DNA of 64,000 bases, taken from NCBI GenBank assembly GCA_012845835.1, contig JABAKD010000009.1, positions 20,840,318 through 20,904,317 of the forward strand, given 5' to 3'. Of this stretch, positions 9,520 through 21,245 are shown piece after piece (the stretch's first letter is position 1; each line of letters starts with the position of its first letter). The notes under the pieces are model-generated. The model was not told where the DNA came from, did not search any database, and worked only from the letters and a program-made list of their open reading frames with translations. The stretch comes from Undaria pinnatifida. Lineage: Eukaryota > Sar > Phaeophyceae > Laminariales > Alariaceae. The position numbers and the translations under genes were made by a program.

Positions 9520-10079
9520 TAAAGTACGAAGAGCAGCTCCCGGTCTAGACTAGAGGCCTACCAGGTACAGAACCTCAGGTACCCCTACGGCCTACAGGCC
9601 CAGTACAGCTACAGGTGTGTAGGTCTGAAGCTGTACAGCTGCAGCAGCAAGCATCATCGATACCAGCAGTTGTATATCTCGTCGGTTGTACTGCAGCAGC
9701 AAGTAGTATACCAGGTGCCTGGTACCTGGTACGGTATATAATAGTACCGGTATACTTATATCTGGTACGCGTACGCCGGGAGGCCGGCCCCCCCCCCTTT
9801 GGAAATGATGCCTGGTACGCCAGTTTGATCTGCAGACCACGACTGAGTGATGTGGTAGTAATCACACATCGCACATCACATCAACAAGGCTACGATAGAT
9901 GATGCCATGCTCTACCACCGTCGCCCCTACAAGGGTACAACACTACACCACCACACCACTATTAATAGTACATTATCATGCATGTATAATATTACCATAT
10001 ACTCCGGAGTATATTACGTTACGCGCAATCGGAGTATCACCCACAGCGTGCAAAGATGAGTGTGGACAAAATCTTCCAA

Positions 10080-10505
10080 GGTTGGGCTCTGTAGGGTACG
10101 CACAAACCATACCCGGGATATATACGTCGGGTATTACCCTACAAAGAACTTCTGTGAGTTCTGCAGGACATTTGTACCCGTACCCGGAACTTCGGAAAGT
10201 TCTGTATGACATTCCTACCCGTGCCAGCAACTTCTGGAAGTTCTGTACGTCAGTGCCACAAATACCCGGGGTACGGGTACATCATTTTTATAGCGTATGT
10301 GAGTTCTGTATGCCCGTGCCACAATACCCGCAACTTCTGTGAGGTCTGTAACACTTCCGTACCGTACCCGGAATTTCCGTAAGTTCTGTAAGATCCCCAT
10401 ACCCTAACCCGGAACTTCTGTGGCTTCTGTAAGACTGTGGCACACACAATACCCGGGGTACGGGTATACCTTTGTTACAATACCCGGGGAGCCCACAGGC
10501 ATTCA
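10080..10505 (+). repeat. minisatellite array 1 (~45 bp unit, ACCCGGAACTTCTG)
   Basis: Irregular units of about 40-50 bp built from ACCCGGAACTTC, TGNAAGTTCTGTA and CCGTGCCACAATACCCGG. Each unit can fold because GAACTTC and GAAGTTC are complementary. A second array of the same unit lies at 11265-11625. A family B fragment (10015-10075) directly precedes this array. Confidence 0.8.
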
Positions 10506-11264
10506 TTCAGGTTTAATAACCCAAAGAGCGTATTATGCATTATATTATAATGTCATATCTTGTCAGTGAAACCAACCGAACACCGAACGTGCAGCAGTAG
10601 CAGTACGTATCGTATATGATAGTAGCACCTACTGTAGGTCCTGTCCATGTTTCTTTTGTTTCTACCGGTGGGCACGTATTACATTAACGAAGGACACTTT
10701 TGAATCGATAATATTCATTTTTATATATGTAATATATATATATAATCGATTTGAATTCGATTTGATTTGGTGGAAAGGTACCTCGTACGAATTTGGCGCC
10801 TATCGGGAAGCCGCGTATTGCGTATTGTCAATGTTTTTTCCAATCGGAAAAATACCTAGATCTGCCGTCACGGCGATGCAAGCAACCATTTACGTCTACA
10901 AGTATCTTCTTTCTGTGTTTTCGGTAGTTTCGCTTCTTTTTTGTAGCGGCACTTGGCTTACCGAGCTGTGGTGGTAAATATGGGCGACCGCCATCATTTG
11001 TTTTGAAGCGCCACAGCCGGGGTACGCTATGGTGTGGTCATAGTGCGCAGTATAGCCGTGAGCGCGGCTGTTGCCCCAGTCGCCATTCATTGAGATTCAC
11101 GATTTATCGCCTTTCGCGGTGGTGGTTTTGTCGATAATTCATAATGAATTCCCTTAAAGCTACGACAGAGTGCCTCGGGGACATTGGCCCAGTGAGAACA
11201 TGCCATGCAAGTTGGATTAAATCCTCCACATCAAGTCGAACTTCCCCCCGAGGGGGTGTGCATT
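10506..11264. other. sequence between two minisatellite arrays; no gene seen
   Basis: A/T-rich near 10680-10760 with ATATATATATAATCGAT. Nothing gene-like is recognisable on either strand. Confidence 0.5.
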
Positions 11265-11625
11265 TACCCGGGTATTACCCCTACCCGGAACTTCCGTAAG
11301 TTCAGTACGCCCGTACCACAATACCCGGAGCTTCTGGAAGTTCTGTAAGACTTTCATACCCGTACCCGAACTCATGTCAGTTCTGTAGGACATTTATACC
11401 CGCACCCGGAACTTCTGTGAGTTCTGTACACCCCGTGCCACAATACCCGGGGTACGGGTACAGCACCTTTCGTACCCGCCCGGAACTTCTGTGAGTTCCG
11501 TACGCCCGTGCCACAATACCCGGAACTTCTGGAAGTTCTGTAACACTTTCATACCCGTACCCGAAACTTCTGGAAGTTCTGCAAGACTCCCATACCCTTA
11601 CCCGGAATCCACAAACCCTACACAA
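11265..11625 (+). repeat. minisatellite array 2 (same unit as array 1)
   Basis: Seven or eight irregular ~45 bp units with the same consensus as 10080-10505. It is followed at once by a family B core fragment (11632-11690), mirroring array 1, which also adjoins a family B piece. Confidence 0.8.
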
Positions 11626-11849
11626 CATAACCTTGAAATCTTAGATCTCACAGCTGGAGGGGATTTTTATTTTTATAATAAACAACGTACAGCAATGCTG
11701 GTATGGTTTGCGGATTACCGCAGAATCGTACACTCATGGCAAAAATGCCGCACATTAAGGAACTGACGTACTGACCGACCCCAGCATAACATGAGGTACG
11801 GCGGTGGCACTACGAGGTAGCGCAACCCCAGCAGTAGCCGATAAAATGT

Positions 11850-12358
11850 TGCTTTTCTTGTCTTGTCTTTTTTTTCCTTCTTCGCTTTATTTCCTTTCCT
11901 TTCCTTTCCTTTCCTTTCCTTTCCTTTCCTTTCCTTTCCTTTCCTTTCCTTTCCTTTCCTTTCCTTTCCTTTCCTTCCTCTTCTTATCTTTTTTTTGTTC
12001 GTTTCTTTGCAATTGACTTGCATCTGTCGTGCGTATGCGTAGTGATAGGTACTACCTGCAATATACACGTGGTAGTCTTTCTTGGGTGGCAAGCGGTTTA
12101 GTCAGTTTTTCCAGGCGCGAGTAATGAGACGTACCTGGTATGCACCAGTATGGACCTGGCACATCGTAGGCTTACTCACGATTTCACTTTGTATATGTTT
12201 CTGGCTGAGGCATGAATTGCGTCAGCTGTGATATATGCGTGTACCACCTTGGGTTGTTTGTGTTGTTTCCCTGGGGTATTCCTCTGCTCCAGAGTGACTG
12301 GAGCCTGTCCTGTGACCACGGACTTGATTATGTGAGTTAATGTGAGAACAACAACAAC
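11850..12358 (+). mobile_element. left arm of a large fold-back element
   Basis: About 500 bp that pairs, by reverse complement, with 13620-14115 at roughly 85-90% identity by eye. Landmarks are GTCGTGCGTATGCGTAGTGA, TCTTTCTTGGGTGGCAAGCG, ATGGACCTGGCACATCG and GGAGCCTGTCCTGTG. Its outer end holds a (CCTTT)n microsatellite (11889-11975); the other arm has a decayed purine-rich version. No transposase is seen between the arms. Confidence 0.85.
11889..11975. repeat. (CCTTT)n microsatellite
   Basis: About 17 pentamer units, nearly perfect, at the outer edge of the left fold-back arm. Confidence 0.95.
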
Positions 12359-12468
12359 AAAATACGAGGTATCATACTGGTACAGAGTACCAGATCAGAA
12401 GAGTACTACAGCAGTGGGTAGGGTACCCTGATTTAAGAGCGCCCCATGACAAGCCGAAACACGCGTTC

Positions 12469-12570
12469 TTGACGTCTTTACAGCTAGAAACCCGTTTTTG
12501 GGGACAAAATCACTGACAAAATCACTTGGAGTTAGTACGGGGAGGAATTTCGGGGTTCTAAAGGGGTCAA
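12469..12570 (+). mobile_element. family F small TIR element inside the fold-back element
   Basis: Ends TTGAC and GTCAA. Core AAACCCGTTTTTGGGGAC followed by a duplicated AAAATCACT motif that makes this copy slightly longer than its sisters. Confidence 0.65.
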
Positions 12571-12628
12571 GTACACAGCTCGTATTTGTAGTCGGAAATA
12601 TATAGCTTTCACTATAGGCGGGACATCC

Positions 12629-12867
12629 CGATTTGATAGCTCTCAAGTCCCGAATGCTCTTAAATCGAGGTACCCACTGTATAGGGTATCATATAATTCC
12701 GTACAACACGCACGAACTCGAAAGGAAGGGCATGTTCTCGACAAAGAAGTAGGGTTGGTAATCAACCAAAAAACGTCAGTTTCTTTCAAGTTCGTGCGTG
12801 TTGTACGGTATGATATGAATCCCTGTACAGTGGGTATCCCGATTCAAGAGCCACCTGGATAAGAGCA
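12629..12867. mobile_element. secondary hairpin element inside the fold-back element
   Basis: GGTACCCACTGTA, ATATCATA and GTACAACACGCACGAACT on the left are mirrored by AGTTCGTGCGTGTTGTAC, TATGATAT and TACAGTGGGTATCCCG on the right. The arms are ~85-95 bp around a ~60 bp centre. Probably a non-autonomous TIR element. No coding. Confidence 0.75.
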
Positions 12868-13202
12868 GCTTCCTCCGCACAAAGCAACCCGGGCTGCTTA
12901 TGATACACAGATTTCCTGGTAAGTGACGATTTCACTACTGCTGTCCAAGTCCAATGCAACCACCTGTAACACACGCGCCTAGGTTGCACAGCCTGCCGTG
13001 TGCGGCATGCTCGTGCCATGATAAGAACGTGCTTATACTTTGTTTTGTCGCTGCACAGTCACTACATTCAAGTCACGAAAGGTTCAACACCGAATCACCC
13101 GTCCATGGCGTCCATGGCAATATAGGTACGAGAGAAGAGAGTTTCCCGGACCGTGTTCGATGTGTATAGTGTGTACCTGGTACTTGTTATACTACTGCTG
13201 TC

Positions 13203-13521
13203 TTTTTTTTTTTTTTTTTTTTTTCTTTCACTCACACTTTACTTTCCAGCTTCTGGACAAGCCGTGGTCACAGGTGTCGTCCCTTCTCCCCCCCGGTTCT
13301 TGCCTTCAGTTTTTATCGCGCATAGGGTTCAGCAATCCCACTGCTCGTCGACTGTTCATCGAGTGTTGCTAACTCACGCTCTCGCGCTTTCCGCAAGTCA
13401 ATTTGTGCACAAGACAAAGTCCCAACGAATTTATACGAGTATGCACTCGGCGGGGCTCGAACTCACGAAACTGACCTATACCAGGCTCGAGGATAACCTG
13501 ATACGCCACCGGGGCGACCGG
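13203..13521 (-). mobile_element. tRNA-derived SINE, family A, copy 1
   Basis: Minus-strand element. The head contains an A-box-like TGGCGTATCAGG and a B-box-like GAGTTCGAGCCCC. The body runs through GTGCATACTCGTATAAATTC and the GCTTGTCCAGAAGCTGG region, and it ends in a 22-base A-tail (T run 13203-13224 on the plus strand). Four sister copies lie in this window, one on the opposite strand. Pol III promoter, tRNA-like head and A-tail are the hallmarks of a SINE. Open frames through it are incidental. Confidence 0.85.
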
Positions 13522-13619
13522 CTACTTACTGTATACCCCCCTGGTTATGGATAAACTCGGCTCTGAAATTGATCCATCAGAGACGATGAGAGCGTGAGAA
13601 GACGTGGTTTGTTTTGTTT

Positions 13620-14115
13620 GTTGTTTGTTGTTTTCACATGACTCGAATAATCAAGTCCGTGTCACAGGACAGGCTCCAGTCACCATGGAGCTGAGGAATA
13701 CCCCAGGGAAACAACACAAACAATACAAGTATGAAGGTGGTGCACGCATATATCACAGCTGACGCAATTCATGCCTCCACCAGAATCATACAAAGTGAAA
13801 TCGGGAGTCAGCGTACGATGTGCCAGGTCCATACTGGTGCATACGTCTTACTACTCGCGCCTGGAGAAATCGACTATACCGCTTGCCACCCAAGAAAGAC
13901 TACCACGTATATATTACGCGTAGTACGTATCACTACGCATACGCACGACAGACGCAAGTCAATTGGAAAAAAAAACGAAGAAAAGATAAGATGAAGGAAA
14001 GAAAGAAAAGGAAGCGAAAAACGAAAAAGGAAAGGAAAGAAAAGAAAAGACAAGAAACGCAAGAAAAGACAAGGCAAGAAAAGGAAGCAAGGAAAGGAAG
14101 AGAGAAAAAAATATC
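13620..14115 (-). mobile_element. right arm of the large fold-back element
   Basis: Reverse-complement partner of 11850-12358. The outer end is a purine-rich tract of AAAGG and AAAAG units (13970-14105). The inner ends of both arms carry GTTGTTGTTG-type runs. Confidence 0.85.
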
Positions 14116-14875
14116 GTAATAGCAGGTATACACCCGGGAATGAAATAGGTGTTGCGCTGCTGCTGCGCTGGCGCACATTTTTCTGGAAATACCGATTTCC
14201 GCAACACGCGCCGCCGGCATGTTGCGCACTTGCTTGCCCAACACGTTTGGTACGAGCGCACCAAGAATCGACGCATTTGTTGGGCGAAAAATAACATGTA
14301 TGTGTCCCTCTTTCGCCGTGAAAAGAAGGGGGACTGTTTTTGGCCTGTTTTTTCGACGCGACGGGGGCCCTGCGGGATGCGCAACACGCCTATGAGATTT
14401 AACTCCCTCGAATATTATACGCTGAGGACGTGCCTCAACTTATTTCGACTTCGTTGGAACGGTTGGAGTGGAACGAGGCTGTTAGCAGTTGTTCGTTCCA
14501 TTCCAACCTGTTCGTGTCCGATGTGAACTGGTGAATTCTGGGCAGCCTAACCCAACCCCAACGGGCTTTTGCGGCGGAACTGCTGTGTAACGGCTAGTAA
14601 CGGCTAGTAACGGCTATCATAGTAACGTGCAGCTCCACTCTATTAACAATATATAGGGCAGCGGTACCGTCAGTCACGTGAGCAGCGATTGCTCCTCACA
14701 CACACACAACAGCCGACACGTCAAAATATCGCAAGACAAGCCTCACAGAGGACGGTTTTAAGCCTTTCAAGTGGCACAGTCGGGACAAAAATCGAGACAA
14801 AAATCGGGGCAAAAATCAAATCTAGGCGGTGTGATATTGCCTCCTCGTGGCTCCAAGACCACTATACTGAAACTT

Positions 14876-15142
14876 CTACGAACACAAGCGCCACATGTTT
14901 GCCACAAAAAATATCGCCAGCGCCTCGTTCGCATCCCAGTATTTTGCCTCGTGAGCCTCCTGGTCAGGCCATGGCAGTATCGCATGGCTCCTGCCGCGTG
15001 CGAGTCCTGCGGCGTCCACATACACTCTACGCCGTGAGTCCCAAGTCATCCCATGTGCACCCATATCCTTGTAGTAATACCTTGCGGGCCCCCACCGTGT
15101 GAAGCAACGCTCCCAGATACGAGAAAACAGTCCCAGCACCAA
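14876..15142 (-). CDS. unassigned coding-like frame
   Basis: An 88-codon minus-strand frame with balanced composition (pieces GARYYYKDMG-like, DSRRRVYVDAAGLARG and DQEAHEAKYWDANEALAIFF). It is better than the background frames nearby. A terminal stop follows WRLCS. No domain recognised and no convincing splice borders. It may be an exon or an old transposon fragment. Confidence 0.3.
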   Translation of the reverse strand: MVLGLFSRIWERCFTRWGPARYYYKDMGAHGMTWDSRRRVYVDAAGLARGRSHAILPWPDQEAHEAKYWDANEALAIFFVANMWRLCS

Positions 15143-15200
15143 TCAGTTGCCGTAATAATAATTATTGTCGTTCCAAGTGGGCCGTTCGGTTTTATTCTTG

Positions 15201-15340
15201 TGCAATTAGATGAAATAAAATAAGCAGAAGCAAAGCTTTGATAATTTTTGTGCAATTAGATTAAATAAAATCAGCAGAAGCAAAGCTTTGATAATTTTTG
15301 GGCGATTAGATGGAAAAAAATCAGCAGAAGCAAAGCGCAG
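15201..15340 (+). repeat. three 50-bp direct repeats
   Basis: Units start at 15201, 15251 and 15301 and share CAATTAGAT, AAATAAAAT and CAGCAGAAGCAAAGC. The first two are nearly identical and the third is diverged. A short CTAATCTC-type array follows at 15360-15412. Confidence 0.9.
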
Positions 15341-15782
15341 CACTGCAGTGATGATGGCCAATCTCTAATCCCTACTAATCTCTGGACTAATCTCCTGCTA
15401 ATCTCCACTCCCAGAATATCGGGGTGGCAAAAATCTCCACAGCATCACTGCATGACATAAAAGCACCGAGTATAGGCTACTCCGACTGCTATGACAGCTC
15501 GCTCGTACACATGGGCATTAGGATATGTGCGGGTGAGAGCTCTGGCTGATACCAACTCGTAAAGCGTGTCTTACTGTAGGTCATAGAGCCCATTCACAGC
15601 AGATGAATATCGATAGCTGCCTTCGACGTTATTTTGCGACTCAACGTGCCTTGGATAGCGCACCAACGTAACGCCAACATACATATAAACTGCCTAAAAT
15701 CGGGTGCAACGAGAGAATACAAAACACCGAGTGAATCGCGAAGACACAGACAATACCTCTCTGGTAGCTTACAGAATCGAGA

Positions 15783-15975
15783 ATCCCGTCGAAACTCATT
15801 CTTGCAAGGTGCTTGTGATAATATAAAAATAAAAATACACTGCAGCTGTGAGATCGAAGGTTTTGTCGAAACTCATCTTTGCAAGCTATGTGTGACACTC
15901 CGATCGCGCGTATTACGGGTTGTGTGTCCTCATCAAGGATATAGGTCGGAGACTCCCCGTGGAACTACAGCAGTC
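15783..15975 (-). mobile_element. family B element, truncated
   Basis: Minus orientation. Carries ATAAAAATACACTGCAGCTG, CTCATCTTTGCAAGCT, CGATCGCGCGTATTACGG and GGATATAGGTCGG. It lacks the GTCAGATTTTGTCCCC end. Confidence 0.7.
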
Positions 15976-16741
15976 GAGTATCCCAACGTAAGAGAGGCCA
16001 GGTCAAAAGATAGCACGGATAAAAGAGGAAAAATCGGACGGGACAGAAAAAAAACACTTTGAATTAGCACCTGGTATGTATTTTGTGCAGTAGGAAAGTC
16101 AAGAGACAAGGCTACGAGTTAAGAGAGGTACGAGTACCATCGGCCCGGGCTATACCTCTCTCAACCAGGGGTACCTACCCACTGCTGCTGTAAATAGTAC
16201 CAGCGAGTCAACAGGACGATTCTAACCAGACGGTGGACCGATGACCATTCCATGCTGGGACCCATGTATATATACATAGTTTTACCACCCAAACACGTGA
16301 CCAGTGACATGTATGCACAATCTACAGTAGAAAAGCGTGGAGCACTATCATTCAATACAAAAGCATCACCATGCAGCACGCACACCCGTGGTGTTACAAT
16401 GCAGCTCCTTACATCGCAGTTCGGCAGTTCGGAAACACCCGGCGACCAGGGGTGCTTTGTGTGGGCGACGGTGTAATTGTTACTGAATATGATACAGGTA
16501 ACGTCATTTTTCTTCGACACTCTTTCCGCCTCAAGTCCTAAAGACCCAAAAAGGATAATAAAGGTTACCGGTAGCAAAAGTTCATATGATATCTGGTGTG
16601 TGCGAGTTTATCAAGCTGGCTTGCATATGTTCCGCCCTCGTGTTTATTGCGGGCGGTATTGCATGAACAAACCACCTTGCTGGATTTGCAGTCAGTGTGT
16701 ATCAATCTCTGTTTTTTAGTTGGTGACCACGGAGCTCGTGA

Positions 16742-16920
16742 CTAAAATAGAACCCTGTTGACCCTGGTGAAGCTAAAATGTAGTTCTAATGGGTGTCGGC
16801 TATTCTTAATGAGGACACACCCAGCAATACGTGCGATCGGAGTATCACAAACAGCTTGCAAAGACGAAATTCTACGAAATCTTCGATCTCACTGCTGGAG
16901 TGTATTTCATTTGTATATAA
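16742..16920 (+). mobile_element. family B element, truncated
   Basis: Plus orientation from CCTGTTGACCCTGGTGA through GAGGACACACCCAGCAA and GCTTGCAAAGACGA to CACTGCTGGAGTGTATTTC. The first ~65 bp of the full element are missing. Confidence 0.65.
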
Positions 16921-17129
16921 TAGGAGGAGGAGGAGGAAGCATTGGCATCAACAGTGGCTGGTTGTGCTGGATGCAGATGGAAGAAAACAACAGTTTAATG
17001 AAAAAGATCGTTCACCCTTGGGGGGGCAAAATCTGACAGCTGTGGAACTCACAACGTGGTCACACCTGTCACACTTACCGGCTGCCGGTGTACAATGTGT
17101 ACCGCATACGAGTACCATGTGCCATGTAC

Positions 17130-17439
17130 TTTTTTTTTATTTTTTTCATCGCACTTTTACTTTTCAGCTTCTGGACAAGCCGTGGTCACAGGTGTCGTCC
17201 CTTCTCCCCCCCGGTTCTTGCCTTGAATGTGTATTGCGCATAGGGTTCAGCAATCCCACTGCTCGTCGATTTTTCGTCGAGTGTTGCTAACTCACGCTCT
17301 AGCGCTTTCCGCAAGTCAATTTGTGCATAAGAAAAAGGCCCAACGAATTTACACGAGTATGCACTCGACGGGGCTCGAACTCACGAAACTGACCTATACC
17401 AGACTCGAGGATAACCTGATACGCCACCGGGGCGACCGG
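17130..17439 (-). mobile_element. tRNA-derived SINE, family A, copy 2
   Basis: Complete head and body as in copy 1. The A-tail is interrupted (T9-A-T7 on the plus strand). Differences include a changed stretch after CTTGCC. Confidence 0.85.
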
Positions 17440-17534
17440 CATATGTATGGTACACACCAGGGTACCAGGCATATTCTCAGGTGCGAATGCGAATTTCTAA
17501 TTCCACCCATGCCAAACCGGTATTTCGTATAACT

Positions 17535-17561
17535 TGGGGTTAGGGATAGGGTTAGGGTTAG
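17535..17561 (+). repeat. short interstitial telomere-like (TTAGGG)n
   Basis: GGTTAGGGATAGGGTTAGGG gives three to four TTAGGG-type units. It is too short and too far from an end to be a working telomere. Confidence 0.6.
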
Positions 17562-18168
17562 TTCCATGGTTGTGAAAAACACAACAATAATGTACTCGTA
17601 CGTGTGAGACACCTCAAAGCTGGAAGTAGGGAGGGACGGAGGGACGAGGGACCCCTTAGATCTTAAATCCCTTTCGAGATCGCCGAACAAAAGACGGGGT
17701 TCTACAACCACCGGGCGGAATAGTTCACATTTCACATCATACTCAATCATATACACAAAATTGTACTCAAATTATACACGATACTCTCTGCAAGTTATCA
17801 ACCAACACATCCTAGTGGACCAATATCCTGCCGTGCAAGTATTAATAAGGACAGCTTCGTCATGGAGATGGTCAACTATTAATATTTGATCTGCTTCATA
17901 TTGCAGTAAGGCTATCTCTGGACTACAAGAGAGATGGGCACCGGATAGCCTTCTCGAAAAACGAAAACCGTGTAGAAGGCGTTATTCTTGCCACATAACG
18001 AAGAACAGATTGAACCGGTTCCTGATTGGCAGGTATTAACCCTCCATATTAGTGGAAACCATGCGCTATTTTTTCAATTTCCTTGTTATGGACTTCCAAG
18101 GCCGCATTACCTGTCCCAGGTAGGTTCTTCGGTAACTCCAAAGCCCAACGTTCACGCCGTTATAATGA

Positions 18169-18489
18169 CCGGTCGCCCCGGTGGCGTATCAGGTTGTCGT
18201 CGAGCCTGGTATAGGTCAGTTTCGTGAGTTCGAGCCCCGCCGAGTGCATACTCGTATAAATTCGTTGGGACTTTTTCATGTGGACAAATTGACTTGCGGA
18301 AAGCGCGAGAGCGTGAGTTAGCAACACTCGATGAACAATCGACGAGCAGTGGGATTGCTGAGCCCTATGCGCGATAAAAATTGAAGGCAAGCTCCGGGGA
18401 GGAGAAGGGATGACACCTGTGACCACGGCTTGTCCAGAAGCTGGAAAGTGAAAGTGTGCAAAAGAAAAAAAAAAGAAAAAAAAAAAAAA
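18169..18489 (+). mobile_element. tRNA-derived SINE, family A, copy 3
   Basis: The only plus-strand copy. It starts CCGGTCGCCCCGGTGGCG. The A-box-like region has TTGTCGTC where the others have TTATCCTC. The B-box-like GAGTTCGAGCCCC is intact, and the A-rich tail of ~28 bases is interrupted by G. Confidence 0.85.
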
Positions 18490-20900
18490 TTACATTCACG
18501 TTGTTCATTGCTGCAAGCTGTTTTTAGCGTGTCAAGGGTACCCTGTTATATACAAAAAAACGGTCTGAAAAAAAAAGAACACGGTTATTATCTTGAAAAC
18601 CGAGTAATTGCAAACAACTGCGGTTAACCAGTTCTTTTGTATTCGGTCCCCATCTCTACTCTCGACTCTGGACATATTCGATAGAGATCTTCAGCCAGTG
18701 TATTCTACCCTGTCCGTGCACAGATCAGAAACAATCAAATAATGGAGCAAGGAATAATATACGTTCGAGGAGTGAAGGATAAAGCTCGCACAGCTCCAAA
18801 TATTGTAATACGGGCGTTCCCTTCTCCCTACCTGCTACCCTGCTACTCCAGCAGCCCATGGACACTATGATCGTCAGTATCGTCACTTTTTTTCCTTTTT
18901 CTCCCCCTCTCACCTCTCAAGCCCCGAGCAAGTCCCAAAGGCCAAAGGGGTTAAGGGCTAATACTGTAATATTGCAGTAATGGTAAATATGTACTGTTAG
19001 TCTAGTCTGACGTTCTTAAACGACGATGCCAAGACTAACATTCGAAGGAAATAGTAATACTCGAGTACCAGGTGGTACATCAGAGTATTTTTATGACATG
19101 CAAAACACGCAGCTTCTAATGAAAACCAAGGGGAGAATATTCTGATGTTGGTGATAGAACATGTTCCATGCGACTCTAACTACTCTGTAGCTCCTACTCC
19201 TACAGCTGTACAGTGGGGTCATTCGAAACCCAAGATGATTGCTGCCCCCGATGTTGACTGGATGGCGTCATCTGCTGTGTTGCTTGTTGCTTCGTATGAT
19301 ATTAATAGTTGCTGGCTGGCTTTTGTGCTTTGTTTCTTGTGATTTTAAATTTTGTTGTGCCGTCTTGTTCCCCTCGTTTGTTTCAAATGTTTTTTCCGGG
19401 TTTTTTCCTTCCTCCTTAGTCACCCTTTGTTTTCTGTTTTTACTGCAAAAAGTATGTCTGGTGTGCTGGCTTGCTCGCGTCCTCATTGAGGTTGGAATTG
19501 CATGGCCAAATCACCTTTTTGTGCTTGAAATGCGTATATCGAGACTACTCGTAGTTTGCGACCACGTCCTCACCGAGCTGGTCTACTAACTGTATCATTT
19601 TATCTTTCCTTTTGTTCCCTTTGGTTGCAAATAGTCCCATGTCCTGGCTTGCATTTTTATTTGCCCCCGTGTTCATTGCGGTTCATCGCATGGTCAAATC
19701 ACCTTGCTGTATTTGCCAAGTGCAAATCTGTCACGTAGTTTATGACCATAAAGAGAGCTCATATTTCTAGTAGGCATGGCACGGACACTCAAGGTGCTGG
19801 ATGTACGTGGGTGCAAATATAATACCAGGTACAATGCCAGGTATCAGTGTAATGTGAAGAACACAAACATGCGGTACTCGAAAGTAGATTTGCGATGAGG
19901 TACTCGAACGTAGATTTGGTGTGCTGCGTCACTAGCAAACCGTCACACGCTGTGTATACCGCCTGTTCCCTCCCAATGATATGAGACAAACTCGCGCCCG
20001 TGGGCTGCATCATTCTATCAACTACGCAAGTGTCAACCCAGCGCTATGGAATAGCACTAAGCTGTTGTATATCTTCATGGTTGTGGTTGCACTCGTGAAA
20101 CGTGTGGTACGACCTCGTTTTCTCAAACAAGTACCGCATTACATGTACTTAGTATATTATAGCGCGGAATCCCCTCGGACGATGTGTGAGGTGATGTGTG
20201 AGGTGTGAGGATCATCATTATATCGACGAGGAGGAGAGTGTTCAAGCCGAGCGATGTATACGGAAACATCTCGAAGGCACCTTGCCAAAGCCAGCATTTT
20301 TGTCATGTGTCCCCAAAGCTAAAGAGAAACCGTCTCAGTTACAATATACCTTGTAGCTAATATAGCTATTATAGATATTATAGCTACACGAGTACATATT
20401 GCAGTGCTATCTTGCGTGTGACCAGGTGCTCGGTATGATATATGCTGGTGTACAGCTGTACAGCAAGTATATCGACCGTACAAGCAGTACGCAAGCAGTA
20501 CACAAGCACAAGCAGTGCTGGAGGTAGTTCAAACAGTTTACGAGTTCCGACCGCCACCGCCACCTGTTAGGTTCGTGCAAACTTCTGTGAAATCAACGAT
20601 ATCGTATCACGCGGGTAGAACGATAGCGACACACTGCAGCAGTTAGTGCTTGTACTGCTTGACAGCAGTGATCTAGAACTTCATGTACAGTAGTTGCTAT
20701 ACAGTACTATAGAGTTACATATCGTTGTCTTTTCCCTGAGCGGGCTCGGTTAGTGCATCCCTGGCTTCTCAAGACCTAGCACTTCAACACCGCCTCCTTA
20801 CATTACTAAAATTATTTCCATTACTTCCATTACTTCCATTGCTTGAGAACTGGTCCAGCTTTTCTTCGACTTTTCCTTGAACTTTTTATAGTTGCACGAA
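18490..20900. other. no gene seen; repeated GCTTGC module
   Basis: Within this stretch, 19455-19560 and 19635-19745 share a module (GGCTTGC, GTTCATTGCGG-like, CATGGTCAAATCACCTT, ATTTGC) that also occurs near 16611-16690. Each ends near a GTAGTTTNTGACCA-type sequence. Class unknown. Otherwise nothing gene-like. Confidence 0.4.
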
Positions 20901-20924
20901 GTATCATCATACCAGGTCCCAAAT

Positions 20925-21245
20925 GAGCTCAGCTCGGCTCATCAGCTCAGCTGACCTCTGGAGCGCACCGCAGCGCCAGCTCAGCAACGCAGCGCCATGC
21001 GGTGCCGTGCGGTGAGGTACTGTGCCGCGCTGTGCGGTGTGCTTCGCTGTACTTTTTACTTCGTACATGTCAGGTATCATTCCAAGTATCACACCAGGTT
21101 TGTACGTACGACATTGTTGAGTCACAAAAAATGCACTCCCCGCTCAGCTCAGCCCAGCAATAGCTCAGCAGCGCCGCGCAGCGCCGTGCGATGCCGTGCG
21201 GTGCCATGCCTGCCGTGCGGTGCGGTGCCGTGCTATGCATTCTTT
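20925..21245. repeat. GCTCAGCTC / GTGCGGTGCC compositional repeats
   Basis: Two clusters (20925-21030 and 21135-21240) of short GC-rich units, AGCTCAGC and GTGCCGTGCGGTG. Non-coding. Confidence 0.65.
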
